This document shows positions 1 to 6,969 of a stretch of DNA of 16,439 nucleotides, one piece after another. Made by a program: the position numbers and the translations under genes. Position 1 is the stretch's first letter; each line of letters begins with the position of its first letter. Source of the stretch: JAAYGT01 sp050252075 (GTDB lineage Bacteria; Pseudomonadota; Gammaproteobacteria; Burkholderiales; Burkholderiaceae_B); NCBI GenBank assembly GCA_050252075.1, contig JBFWLP010000074.1, positions 1 to 16,439 of the forward strand. Direction: 5' to 3'. The notes beneath the pieces were generated by a model. The model was not told where the DNA came from and ran no database searches. It was given only the letters and a program-made list of their open reading frames with translations.

Positions 1-462
1 TGCCCGATGGTGTTGGCGCGCGCGGTCGGCCATTGCCGGCGTCCAGTCTGCGCCGGCGGGATCCATGGTAATGCAGTCGACCGGGCACGGTGCCACGCAA
101 AGCTCGCATCCTGTGCACTGTTCGGGCAGAACGGTGTGCATGAGCTTGTTGGCCCCGATAATGGCATCCACCGGGCAGGCCTGTATGCACAGGGTGCAGC
201 CAATGCAGTGGGCTTCATCAATCACGGCAAGGAGCAAGGGTTTTGGCGTGCCGCAGTCGGTATTCAGCGGCAGGGGTTCCCGGCCCGTTACCCTTGCCAG
301 TGCGGCCACGCCCGCGTCGCCGCCGGGCGGGCATCGGTTGATGGCTTCATTGTTCAGTGCAATGGCTTTTGCATAGGGCAGGCACCCGGGATAACCGCAC
401 TGGGTGCACTGGGTTTGCGGCAGAACGGCATCGATCGCATCGATGATTGACGGCTGAGGCAT
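1..462 (-). CDS. rsxB: RnfB/RsxB-like soluble iron-sulfur electron transport protein (partial, C-terminus beyond left edge)
   Basis: The first 154 residues are visible; the reading frame is open to base 1. Residues about 19-44 show the four-cysteine Fe-S domain of RnfB proteins (C19-x2-C22-x4-C27-x16-C44, with GYPGC). Two ferredoxin-type 4Fe-4S motifs follow, C86-x2-C-x2-C-x3-CP and C116-x2-C-x2-C-x3-CP. The protein therefore probably carries three clusters and transfers electrons. It starts directly with the Fe-S domain and lacks the N-terminal membrane helix of gamma-proteobacterial RnfB, so it looks soluble. No other rnf/rsx gene is visible on this side. The start at 462 is fixed by an in-frame stop just upstream. 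No clear Shine-Dalgarno is seen, and a terminator-like hairpin lies directly upstream. Its donor and acceptor are unknown. The family call is strong; physiological equivalence to Rnf/Rsx is not. Confidence 0.87.
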   Translation of the reverse strand, partial: MPQPSIIDAIDAVLPQTQCTQCGYPGCLPYAKAIALNNEAINRCPPGGDAGVAALARVTGREPLPLNTDCGTPKPLLLAVIDEAHCIGCTLCIQACPVDAIIGANKLMHTVLPEQCTGCELCVAPCPVDCITMDPAGADWTPAMADRARQHHRA

Positions 463-496
463 GGCTGAAAAATTTCAGGGGGCTCCGGGCCCCCTG
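462..496 (-). terminator. Rho-independent-type terminator after phaZ
   Basis: On the minus strand an 8-bp stem (CAGGGGGC/GCCCCCTG, 476-496) with a 5-base loop is followed by AAATTTTT (475-468). It lies 33 bases past the phaZ stop codon and ends just before the rsxB-like start codon, so it probably ends phaZ transcription. The three A residues between the stem and the T run make it slightly imperfect. Confidence 0.6.
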
Positions 497-529
497 CAAT
501 GTGGATGATGCGGCGCAACGTAGCGCAGG

Positions 530-1753
530 TCAGGTTTCGTTGCGGAAGAACCGGGTGATTTTAGGACAGATGGTTTCCCGCCATCGGCGCCCGGAGAAAA
601 TGCCGTAGTGCCCGCAGTGGGGAGCCGTATAGTGCGACTTCATGGACGACGGCAAGTGGGTGCACAGCCGGTGCGCGGCTTTTGTCTGGCCCTGACCCGA
701 GATGTCATCGAGCTCGCCTTCGATGGTGAGCAGGCGCACATTGGTGATGGCGCCCGGGTCGACACGCTGGCCGTCGACTTCCCAGCACCCTTTGGGCAGC
801 TGGTGCTCCTGGAAAACCACCTTGATGGTGTCAAGATAGAACTCGGCGGGCATGTCGAGCACAGCGTTGTACTCGTCGTAGAAGGCGCGGTGCGCTGCGG
901 CATCGTCGTTGTCGCCCTTGATGAGATCCATGTAGAAATCGTAGTGCGACTGCAAATGGCGATCGGGATTCATGGCAATAAACCCCGCATGCTGCAGAAA
1001 GCCCGGGTAGACTTTTCGTTCGGCTCCCGGATAGCGGGAGGGCACCCGATGGATAAGGTTGTCCTGGAACCAGGCGTAGGGCTTGGTGGTGGCCAGGCGA
1101 TTCACCTGGGTGGGTGATTCGCGGGTATCGATGGGGCCGCCCATCATGACCATGCTTTGCGGTGTGGCATGAGGCTTGTTGGCGGCCAGCAGGGAAATGG
1201 CCACCAGGACGGGCACGGTGGGCTGGCAAACCGACATGACATGCACCTGCGGCCCAAGAAACTCGATGAATTCCTGGGCATATCGGACATAGTCGTTCAA
1301 ATGGAACGGGCCGTGCGAGGTCGGCACCATGCGCGCGTCGATCCAGTCGGTGACGTAAATGTCGTGATTGGGGAGCAGGGCGCGAACGGTGTCGCGCAGC
1401 AAGGTGGCATGATGCCCCGAGAGCGGCGCGAACAGCAGTACCTTGGGATCGTCGGCGGGCGCGTCGGTGTGGCGTACGAACCGGACCAGATCACAGAATG
1501 GTTTGGCAAGGACGGTTTCGGTGGTGACAGGTACCACCTGGCCGCGTACCCGGGTGGACTCAAGCCCCCATTCGGGTTTTTCGTACTCTTTGCCTAAGCG
1601 GTGCACCAGTTCATAAGTGGCGGCGATTTGCCGGGAGACCGGCGTGTAGGCCAGCGGGCTATACGGATGCGAAAAGAGCTGCGAGCCCGTATCGGTGAAC
1701 GCAGCCAGAGGCGCCAGAAACGAGCGGCGCAGTTCGTGAAGGTCGTACAGCAT
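530..1753 (-). CDS. phaZ: Intracellular polyhydroxyalkanoate (PHB) depolymerase
   Basis: The 407-residue protein matches the intracellular PHB depolymerase family that degrades native storage granules, releasing hydroxybutyrate units for carbon reuse. It has an alpha/beta-hydrolase arrangement. The nucleophile motif VCQPTVP places a cysteine at about residue 176, as in the Ralstonia eutropha PhaZ1 type, where Cys replaces the usual lipase-box Ser. An acid-residue motif EGELDD lies near 345-350, and a C-terminal His lies near 379-382 in APHCGHYG. There is no signal peptide, consistent with cytoplasmic action. Length is normal for the family (about 400-420). The start at 1753 is preceded by AAAGGG about 10 bases upstream. 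A terminator follows. No pha synthase or phasin gene is in the window, so it stands apart from other PHA genes here. The assignment is secure from motifs and length; polymer chain-length preference is inferred from the family. Confidence 0.93.
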   Translation of the reverse strand: MLYDLHELRRSFLAPLAAFTDTGSQLFSHPYSPLAYTPVSRQIAATYELVHRLGKEYEKPEWGLESTRVRGQVVPVTTETVLAKPFCDLVRFVRHTDAPADDPKVLLFAPLSGHHATLLRDTVRALLPNHDIYVTDWIDARMVPTSHGPFHLNDYVRYAQEFIEFLGPQVHVMSVCQPTVPVLVAISLLAANKPHATPQSMVMMGGPIDTRESPTQVNRLATTKPYAWFQDNLIHRVPSRYPGAERKVYPGFLQHAGFIAMNPDRHLQSHYDFYMDLIKGDNDDAAAHRAFYDEYNAVLDMPAEFYLDTIKVVFQEHQLPKGCWEVDGQRVDPGAITNVRLLTIEGELDDISGQGQTKAAHRLCTHLPSSMKSHYTAPHCGHYGIFSGRRWRETICPKITRFFRNET

Positions 1754-1892
1754 GAAGAGGAAGCCCTTTAATGAACCAACGAAATAAGCTAATAGAGCAA
1801 GTCAACTGTACGTTACTGAAGTTGCACTCGGTTTTCCACCGGGTAATTACCTGTTTTTCGTGTATGGCAAGATTTCGTTGCGGCGTTGCAAC
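1754..1892 (-). promoter_or_regulatory. phaZ upstream region
   Basis: This 139-bp AT-richer gap between the fdxA stop and the phaZ start must hold phaZ expression signals unless phaZ is read through from fdxA. It contains a perfect 10-bp palindrome GGTAATTACC (1842-1851), a TTGCAAC-type palindrome (1885-1892), and a TTGACT hexamer at 1805-1800 on the minus strand. I find no convincing -10 at the right spacing from TTGACT, so no promoter is assigned. Confidence 0.3.
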
Positions 1893-2219
1893 TTAATTGC
1901 GCTCCAGGTGCTGCAATTTGTCGGGTACACCGTTCCACTCATCGGCATCGGGCAATGGTTGCCGGGAACGATTGATAGGGCCGAACTCGGGTGTCAGTTC
2001 GGCGTTCAGGGCGATAAAGCGCATTTGATCCTGGGGGACGTCTTCTTCGGCAAAGATGGCATTGGCGGGGCATTCGGGCACGCAGACCGCGCAATCAATG
2101 CATTCGTCGGGATCGATCACCAGGAAGTTCGGACCCTCGCGAAAACAGTCGACAGGACAGACGTCGACGCAGTCGGTAAATTTGCATTTGATACAGTTTT
2201 CGGTGACCACGTGTGTCAT
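1893..2219 (-). CDS. fdxA: 7Fe ferredoxin FdxA ([3Fe-4S][4Fe-4S])
   Basis: This small acidic electron carrier has 108 residues. Cysteines at 9, 12, 17, 21, 25, 40, 43, 46 and 50 keep exactly the spacing of Azotobacter ferredoxin I, shifted by one. By that comparison Cys9, 17 and 50 would hold the [3Fe-4S] cluster, Cys21, 40, 43 and 46 the [4Fe-4S] cluster, and Cys25 would be the free neighbour. The C-terminal extension after residue 60 is typical of the FdxA subfamily. GGAG lies 7 bases before the start codon, supporting it. The gene is divergent from pncB and upstream of phaZ on the same strand with a 139-bp gap, so co-transcription is possible but not shown. Redox partners cannot be read from the context. 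Confidence 0.95.
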   Translation of the reverse strand: MTHVVTENCIKCKFTDCVDVCPVDCFREGPNFLVIDPDECIDCAVCVPECPANAIFAEEDVPQDQMRFIALNAELTPEFGPINRSRQPLPDADEWNGVPDKLQHLERN

Positions 2220-2247
2220 TTCAGGGCTCCAACATCAGATCAGTGCC

Positions 2248-2256
2248 ATTTTACCA
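2248..2256 (-). promoter_or_regulatory. Candidate fdxA extended -10 promoter
   Basis: On the minus strand TGG-TAAAAT forms an extended -10 element. A transcript would start near 2241, giving a leader of about 20 bases that contains the fdxA ribosome binding site GGAG. No good -35 hexamer is visible, which extended -10 promoters can tolerate. Confidence 0.4.
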
Positions 2257-2361
2257 AGTTATCCGCACGATTCCCCGGGATCCCGCCAGGCCCTGAGGGT
2301 TTATGGCTGGCCCCTCGTACGTTTGGCGAATACACTGTCGTCCACGTTGTGGCACTGTCTG

Positions 2362-2370
2362 TGCTATGGT
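2362..2370 (+). promoter_or_regulatory. Weak candidate pncB extended -10
   Basis: TGC-TATGGT lies 25 bases before the pncB start and would give a short leader starting near 2377. No -35 is recognised. The rest of the 175-bp fdxA-pncB divergent region shows no other clear promoter for pncB. Confidence 0.25.
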
Positions 2371-2394
2371 TGGCAAAAATTTACGACGCGCGCC

Positions 2395-3570
2395 ATGATT
2401 ATCACCTCATTGCTGGACACGGATCTCTATAAATTCACCATGATGCAGGTCGTTCTGCATCACTTTCCCGCGGCCCAGGTCGAGTACCGCTACAAATGCC
2501 GTACGCCCAATGTGAACCTGGTGGCACATATGGATGAAATCCGTCGTGAAATTCACGACCTTTGCCAGTTGCGGTTCACCGAGGATGAGCTGAATTATCT
2601 GCGGGGGCTGCGATTCATAAAAAGTGACTTTGTCGACTTTCTCGGCCTGTTTCATCTGCCCGAGAAATGCATACACGTCAGCGCCGCCGATACGCCGGGC
2701 GAAATCAATATCTCGGTCAAAGGGCCGTGGCTGCACACCATATTGTTTGAAATTCCCGTGCTGGCGATTGTGAACGAGGTGTATTTCCGCAACATGTGTC
2801 CCGAGCCGGCGTGGGAAGAGGGGCGTGAGCGCCTGCAGCGCAAAATGCTGCTGGTAACCGACGATCCTGTTCTGGTCGATTTCCGCGTGGCCGAATACGG
2901 TACCCGCCGACGTTTCTCGAAGAAATGGCACGAGGAAGTGGTGCGTACCATGAAGAGCCAGATGGGAGCGCATTTTGCCGGAACCAGCAATGTGGCGCTG
3001 GCCATGAAGCACAACGTCACCCCCCTGGGCACCATGGGCCACGAATACCTGCAGGCCTGCCAGGCCCTGGGGCCGCGGCTTCGTGATTCCCAGGTGTTCG
3101 CGCTGGAAGTGTGGGCGAAAGAATACCGTGGAGATCTGGGCATTGCGCTGTCCGACGTGTACGGTATGGATGCCTTTCTTCGCGATTTCGACATGTATTT
3201 TTGCAAGCTTTTCGACGGTGCCCGGCACGATTCGGGCGATCCGTTTATCTGGGGTGAGCGCCTGCTGGCTCACTATGCGGCCAACCGGACCGACCCTCGC
3301 ACCAAGACCCTGGTGTTTTCCGACGCGCTGACGTTTCCACGCGCGATCGAGCTGGCCAATCGCTTTTCCGGACGTTGCAAGGTGTCGTTTGGCATTGGTA
3401 CCAATCTTACCAACGATCTGGGGCACCAGCCTTTGCAGATTGTCATGAAGATGGTGCGTTGCAACGGCCAGCCGGTGGCCAAGGTGTCCGACGCTCCCGA
3501 GAAAACCATGTGCGACGACCCGGCTTACCTGGCCTATCTGCGCCAGGTTTTTCAGCTGCCTCCGGTGTAG
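2395..3570 (+). CDS. pncB: Nicotinate phosphoribosyltransferase
   Basis: The enzyme condenses nicotinate with phosphoribosyl pyrophosphate, with ATP hydrolysis, to nicotinate mononucleotide: the Preiss-Handler entry to NAD. The 391-residue product is close to the usual 400. Hallmarks are the N-terminal LLDTDLYKFTMMQ (residues 6-18), GTMGHE at 212-217, whose His216 should be the phosphorylated active-site histidine of this family, and HDSGDP at 278-283. The reading frame stays open upstream to 2056, but that stretch overlaps fdxA antisense and has no family similarity. The ATG at 2395 begins exactly where PncB proteins begin, so it is chosen although no Shine-Dalgarno is evident. The gene is divergent from fdxA and followed after 96 bp by ridA. 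Confidence 0.95.
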   Translation: MIITSLLDTDLYKFTMMQVVLHHFPAAQVEYRYKCRTPNVNLVAHMDEIRREIHDLCQLRFTEDELNYLRGLRFIKSDFVDFLGLFHLPEKCIHVSAADTPGEINISVKGPWLHTILFEIPVLAIVNEVYFRNMCPEPAWEEGRERLQRKMLLVTDDPVLVDFRVAEYGTRRRFSKKWHEEVVRTMKSQMGAHFAGTSNVALAMKHNVTPLGTMGHEYLQACQALGPRLRDSQVFALEVWAKEYRGDLGIALSDVYGMDAFLRDFDMYFCKLFDGARHDSGDPFIWGERLLAHYAANRTDPRTKTLVFSDALTFPRAIELANRFSGRCKVSFGIGTNLTNDLGHQPLQIVMKMVRCNGQPVAKVSDAPEKTMCDDPAYLAYLRQVFQLPPV

Positions 3571-3611
3571 CGGCCCGCCATGTCGTCGGTGCCCGCAAGC
3601 CTGTGGGCCCG

Positions 3612-3617
3612 TACAAT
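3612..3617 (+). promoter_or_regulatory. Candidate ridA -10 element
   Basis: TACAAT in the pncB-ridA gap would start transcription near 3624, giving a 43-base leader before ridA. No good -35 is seen at 16-18 bases. A second pair further down (TTGCAG 3624, TATTTT 3646) would start inside the ribosome binding site and is less likely. Confidence 0.3.
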
Positions 3618-3666
3618 CACGATTTGCAGTTCTGGTCTTTTTTTGTATTTTGAAGGTTGCTGAACG

Positions 3667-4020
3667 ATGAAAGAAATTACGCGGGTCAATGTTGAAAAAC
3701 GCTTGTCCGACATGGCGGTTTTTAATGGTGTTGCCTATCTGGCGGGTCAGGTTCCTGCTGACGCCACACTGGATATCGAGGGGCAGACGGCGCAGGTTCT
3801 GGCCACCATCGACGCCTTGCTGGCCAAGGCCGGCACCGATAAAACCCGTATTCTGATGGCCCAGATTTTTCTGGCCGATCTGAACGATTTTCCGGGAATG
3901 AACAAGGCCTGGGATGCCTGGGTTCCCGCCGGGAACGCGCCTCCACGGGCTACGGTGCAGGCAAAGCTGGCCAATGCCGCCTGGAAGGTTGAAATTGTCG
4001 TGACAGCTGCGGTAGCCTGA
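3667..4020 (+). CDS. RidA family reactive enamine/imine deaminase (YjgF/YER057c/UK114)
   Basis: The 117-residue protein covers a whole RidA fold, which normally forms trimers in the cytoplasm with active sites between subunits. Archetypal members hydrolyse reactive enamine/imine intermediates, such as 2-aminoacrylate from serine/threonine dehydratases. The C-terminal signature PPRATVQAKLA carries the substrate-carboxylate-binding Arg (Arg94). A Glu at about 109 in WKVEI sits where active deaminases have their catalytic-site acid. These residues argue for an active member rather than a degenerate paralogue, but its Rid subgroup and substrate cannot be fixed by eye. GAAGG at 3652-3656 lies 10 bases before the ATG. 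The gene faces the flavodoxin-like gene with only 24 bp between stops. Confidence 0.9.
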   Translation: MKEITRVNVEKRLSDMAVFNGVAYLAGQVPADATLDIEGQTAQVLATIDALLAKAGTDKTRILMAQIFLADLNDFPGMNKAWDAWVPAGNAPPRATVQAKLANAAWKVEIVVTAAVA

Positions 4021-4044
4021 CGGGAAAAGCCGGGTCGGGCGGGT

Positions 4045-4569
4045 TCAGCCGAAGCCGGCGAGCAGGGCGGCCAGAGTGCCGCCCATTTCTTCGCATTGCC
4101 GGCGCGGCTCGTCGGCAAGCTGCTTGGGCGCAAGTATGGCTTGGGGAGTCTGGGCGCCGGTGTTTACGATCAGCGACGGCACGGCGCGCCGCAATCGCCA
4201 GCCGGTGGCAATGCGTTCCACCTGCTTCATTGCACCGGCCCCGTCTGAGCCGGCGGCGATCATTGCGCCATAAGGCCGGCCTTCGATGTGATCGAGTACG
4301 GCATAATAACTGCGGTCAAAAAACTCTTTCATTTCACCGCTTAACGATGCCAGGTTTTCGGGGGCGCAGAATAGAAAGCCATCGGCATTCAGCACATTGT
4401 CGGGTTGGCAGTCGCGGGCGGGAAGGCAGCTGACCTTGACCACTGCTTCAGCCTGCAACTCCCGCAGCGCGGCTTGCGCCCCCCGGACAGCCGCCTGGGC
4501 CATCTGGCGCGCGGTTCCAGTGCGTGAATGCCAGACGATCAGCAGGTTTTTTGTTGGCGCAGCCGTCAT
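4045..4569 (-). CDS. Flavodoxin / NAD(P)H:quinone-reductase-like flavoprotein
   Basis: The 174-residue protein has a flavodoxin-like fold. The N-terminal strand LLIVWHS is followed by the phosphate-binding loop HSRTGTARQMA (about 14-24), which should bind FMN. A later segment, PENLASLSGEMKEFFDR (about 88-104), matches the second FMN loop of flavodoxin-like/NADPH-dependent FMN reductase proteins (WrbA-type). There is no signal peptide or membrane segment. It could be a flavodoxin electron carrier or an NAD(P)H-dependent quinone/FMN reductase; sequence by eye does not decide. It converges on ridA and diverges from relA with only 38 bp between start codons. Its own promoter would have to lie in that gap or within the relA 5' end. 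AAAGA upstream of the ATG is at best a weak ribosome binding site. Confidence 0.8.
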   Translation of the reverse strand: MTAAPTKNLLIVWHSRTGTARQMAQAAVRGAQAALRELQAEAVVKVSCLPARDCQPDNVLNADGFLFCAPENLASLSGEMKEFFDRSYYAVLDHIEGRPYGAMIAAGSDGAGAMKQVERIATGWRLRRAVPSLIVNTGAQTPQAILAPKQLADEPRRQCEEMGGTLAALLAGFG

Positions 4570-4607
4570 AATGATGTCTTTGATGTTTTAGCGAACTTTT
4601 GGTCAGT

Positions 4608-6869
4608 ATGAAGCGTACCCCAGACTTGTCAACCGACGCCGCTACGCCGTTCGACGCCGACTGGTTTGATGCCGCCTGCAACGGGCTGGAGCCGGGCGGC
4701 ACCGAGATCCTGAAGCTGGCGGTTGCGTGGGTGCGTGAGCCGTTGAAGGCTCAGGCGGCCAGCACCGGCGAACCTCTCGACGAACATGGGGCCGCCGCCG
4801 TTCTTACCCTGGCTGAAATGGGCACCGACGCGCAAACACGTGCCGGTGCCTTGCTGACCCTGTTGCCCGACCCGTCACCCGGCGGCCGGGACGGGCGCAA
4901 CGATCCCTTGCGCAAAACCTTTGGCGCGGAAATTTTTTCGCTGGTGCAGGGAACGCGCGCCTTGCTCAAGCTCAGCCGGGTTGCCAGTGCGGCCCATGGC
5001 GCGGTCAAGGGCAGTGACCAAAAAGAAATGCGCCGGAAAATGTTGCTGGCAATGGCCGCCGACCTGCGCATCGTCGTCATGCGTCTGGCGTCGCGCCTGC
5101 AGTCTTTGCGCTGGTACGCCAGAACGCGCACGCACTGTCCGGCGGGGTTCGCCAAAGAATCGCTCGAGCTTTACACCCCGCTCGCCAATCGCCTGGGCAT
5201 CTGGCAGATCAAGTGGGAAATGGAGGATCTGGCATTTCGCTTCCTTCAGCCGGATACCTACAAGTCCATTGCCCGCCAGCTTGAGGAAAAACGCGTGGAG
5301 CGTGAAGCCTCGATCACCCAGGCGCTCGAGCGCCTGCGTGCGGCACTCGACGACGCGGGCATTCAGGGCGATATCACCGGCCGTCCCAAGCACATATACA
5401 GCATCTGGAACAAGATGCGCATCAAGAACCTGCAGTTCAGCCAATTGTTCGATTTGCGGGCGTTGCGGGTGATCGTTCCCGACGAGCGTACGTGCTATGC
5501 CGTGCTGGCGCTGGTGCACTCGCTCTGGACGCCGGTATCCAATGAATTCGATGATTACATTTCACGGCCAAAGCCCAATGGCTATCGCTCGCTGCATACC
5601 GTCGTTATCGATGCAGAAGGCCGTACCTTCGAGATTCAGATACGCACGCACGACATGCATCATTTTGCCGAGTACGGCATGGCGGCGCATTGGCGCTACA
5701 AAGAGGCCGGCGCCCGGGGCGGTCAGGTGGCGGCGGCGGGCGGTTACGACCAGAAAATCGCATGGATGCGTCAATTGCTGGCTTGGGAAAAAGACGGCGT
5801 GGCGGCAGACACCGACGGCCGGCCGGGGCCGCAGGAGCAGGGTGCCGGCAAAGTCGAGCCCGAGCGCATCTATGTCATGACTCCCCAGGCCCGGGTGATC
5901 GAGCTGCCGGCAGGTGCCACACCGGTCGATTTTGCCTATTACCTGCACACCGACCTGGGCCACCGCTGCCGGGGCGCACGGGTTGACGGGCAGATGGTGC
6001 CCTTGCTGACGCGGCTGTCCACCGGGCAAACCGTCGAGATCATCGCCGCCAAATCCGGCGGGCCGTCGCGCGACTGGCTGAACCCGCAACTGGGCTTTCT
6101 GGCCAGTGCTCGCTCGCGAGCCAAAGTTCGAGCCTGGTTTAACGCCGTTGAGCTGCAACAGCGTATTTCCCAGGGCCAGGTCATGGTGGAAAAGGAATTG
6201 CAGCGCCTTGGCAAAACTGCGGTCAACCTTGAGCACATGGCACAGCAGCTGGGCTTCGCCCGGGCCGATGATTTATACGTTGCCGTGGCCAAGGAAGAGT
6301 TCAGTCTCAGGCAGATCGACTATCTGCTTTCCGGCACGCGCCAGAAGCATGCCGATGATACCGCCGAAGCGCTTGGGCAGGTGGAGTCCCGGGTGCATGC
6401 CGCCGGCAGCGACAGTGTCAGCCGAACCGGCAAGAGCGGCGTTCTGGTGGTGGGGGTGGACTCCCTGATGACACAGCTGGCGCGCTGCTGCCGGCCGGCG
6501 CCGCCTGATGCCATTGCGGGGTTTGTTACGCGCGGCCGCGGGGTGTCGATCCACCGCCACGATTGCCATGCGTATGCGGCACTGGCCGCCCGCCACCCCG
6601 AACGCCTGATCGAAGTCGACTGGGGGGAAACCGGCGATACCCTGTATCCCGTCGATATTGTCATTCATGCCCAGGAGCGGGCCAATTTGTTACGTGATGT
6701 TTCCGAGGTATTTGCCCGCCTTCGCATGAATGTGGTCAGCGTCAATACGCAAAGCCGTAAGTCGCTGGCCCACATGGTTTTTACCGTGGAAGTAAAGAGC
6801 GGCGACCAGATTGCACGCATGGTGGCGGCGCTAAATGAATTACCCGGTGTTTCTGCGGGCCGGCAGTAA
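4608..6869 (+). CDS. relA: GTP pyrophosphokinase RelA ((p)ppGpp synthetase)
   Basis: Long Rel/Spo protein of 753 residues that transfers pyrophosphate from ATP to GTP/GDP on stalled ribosomes. The N-terminal HD-hydrolase region (about 60-180) is degenerate: LLTLLPDP stands where active enzymes have the HD-x-VED motif, so no alarmone hydrolysis is expected. The synthetase domain (about 255-370) has RPKHIYSIW, LFDLRALRV (Asp282), EFDD at 313-316 and FEIQIRT (Glu342). EFDD is the acidic ExDD motif typical of RelA, not the RxKD of bifunctional enzymes. TGS is about 420-482, the conserved-cysteine/zinc-finger region about 627-653 (CC, then H and C), and a C-terminal ACT/RRM about 684-753. A TTG at 4599 could add three residues, but ATG 4608 is preferred; neither has a strong ribosome binding site. 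A separate bifunctional SpoT/Rel elsewhere in the genome is expected. Confidence 0.95.
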   Translation: MKRTPDLSTDAATPFDADWFDAACNGLEPGGTEILKLAVAWVREPLKAQAASTGEPLDEHGAAAVLTLAEMGTDAQTRAGALLTLLPDPSPGGRDGRNDPLRKTFGAEIFSLVQGTRALLKLSRVASAAHGAVKGSDQKEMRRKMLLAMAADLRIVVMRLASRLQSLRWYARTRTHCPAGFAKESLELYTPLANRLGIWQIKWEMEDLAFRFLQPDTYKSIARQLEEKRVEREASITQALERLRAALDDAGIQGDITGRPKHIYSIWNKMRIKNLQFSQLFDLRALRVIVPDERTCYAVLALVHSLWTPVSNEFDDYISRPKPNGYRSLHTVVIDAEGRTFEIQIRTHDMHHFAEYGMAAHWRYKEAGARGGQVAAAGGYDQKIAWMRQLLAWEKDGVAADTDGRPGPQEQGAGKVEPERIYVMTPQARVIELPAGATPVDFAYYLHTDLGHRCRGARVDGQMVPLLTRLSTGQTVEIIAAKSGGPSRDWLNPQLGFLASARSRAKVRAWFNAVELQQRISQGQVMVEKELQRLGKTAVNLEHMAQQLGFARADDLYVAVAKEEFSLRQIDYLLSGTRQKHADDTAEALGQVESRVHAAGSDSVSRTGKSGVLVVGVDSLMTQLARCCRPAPPDAIAGFVTRGRGVSIHRHDCHAYAALAARHPERLIEVDWGETGDTLYPVDIVIHAQERANLLRDVSEVFARLRMNVVSVNTQSRKSLAHMVFTVEVKSGDQIARMVAALNELPGVSAGRQ

Positions 6870-6890
6870 TGCGGTCAGGCGCCGGGGTGC

Positions 6891-6899
6891 TGCTAAAAT
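6891..6899 (+). promoter_or_regulatory. Candidate trpB extended -10 promoter
   Basis: TGC-TAAAAT in the 100-bp relA-trpB gap forms an extended -10. Transcription would start near 6906 and give a leader of about 64 bases. No good -35 is visible, and the leader shows no Trp-rich leader peptide or obvious attenuator. Confidence 0.4.
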
Positions 6900-6969
6900 G
6901 CATTTTTGCTCTGGCGCGGTGTAAGGCTGCCGTCAGGCTGTGTCCGCTTCGCGTTAAAAGAGTACGACA

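Noticed and set aside
1876..1892. Hairpin GTTGC/GCAAC after fdxA as a terminator
   Set aside because: Only a 5-bp stem and no T run follows on the minus strand.
2056..2394. N-terminal extension of pncB to 2056
   Set aside because: It overlaps fdxA antisense and has no PncB similarity; the conserved N-terminus begins at 2395.
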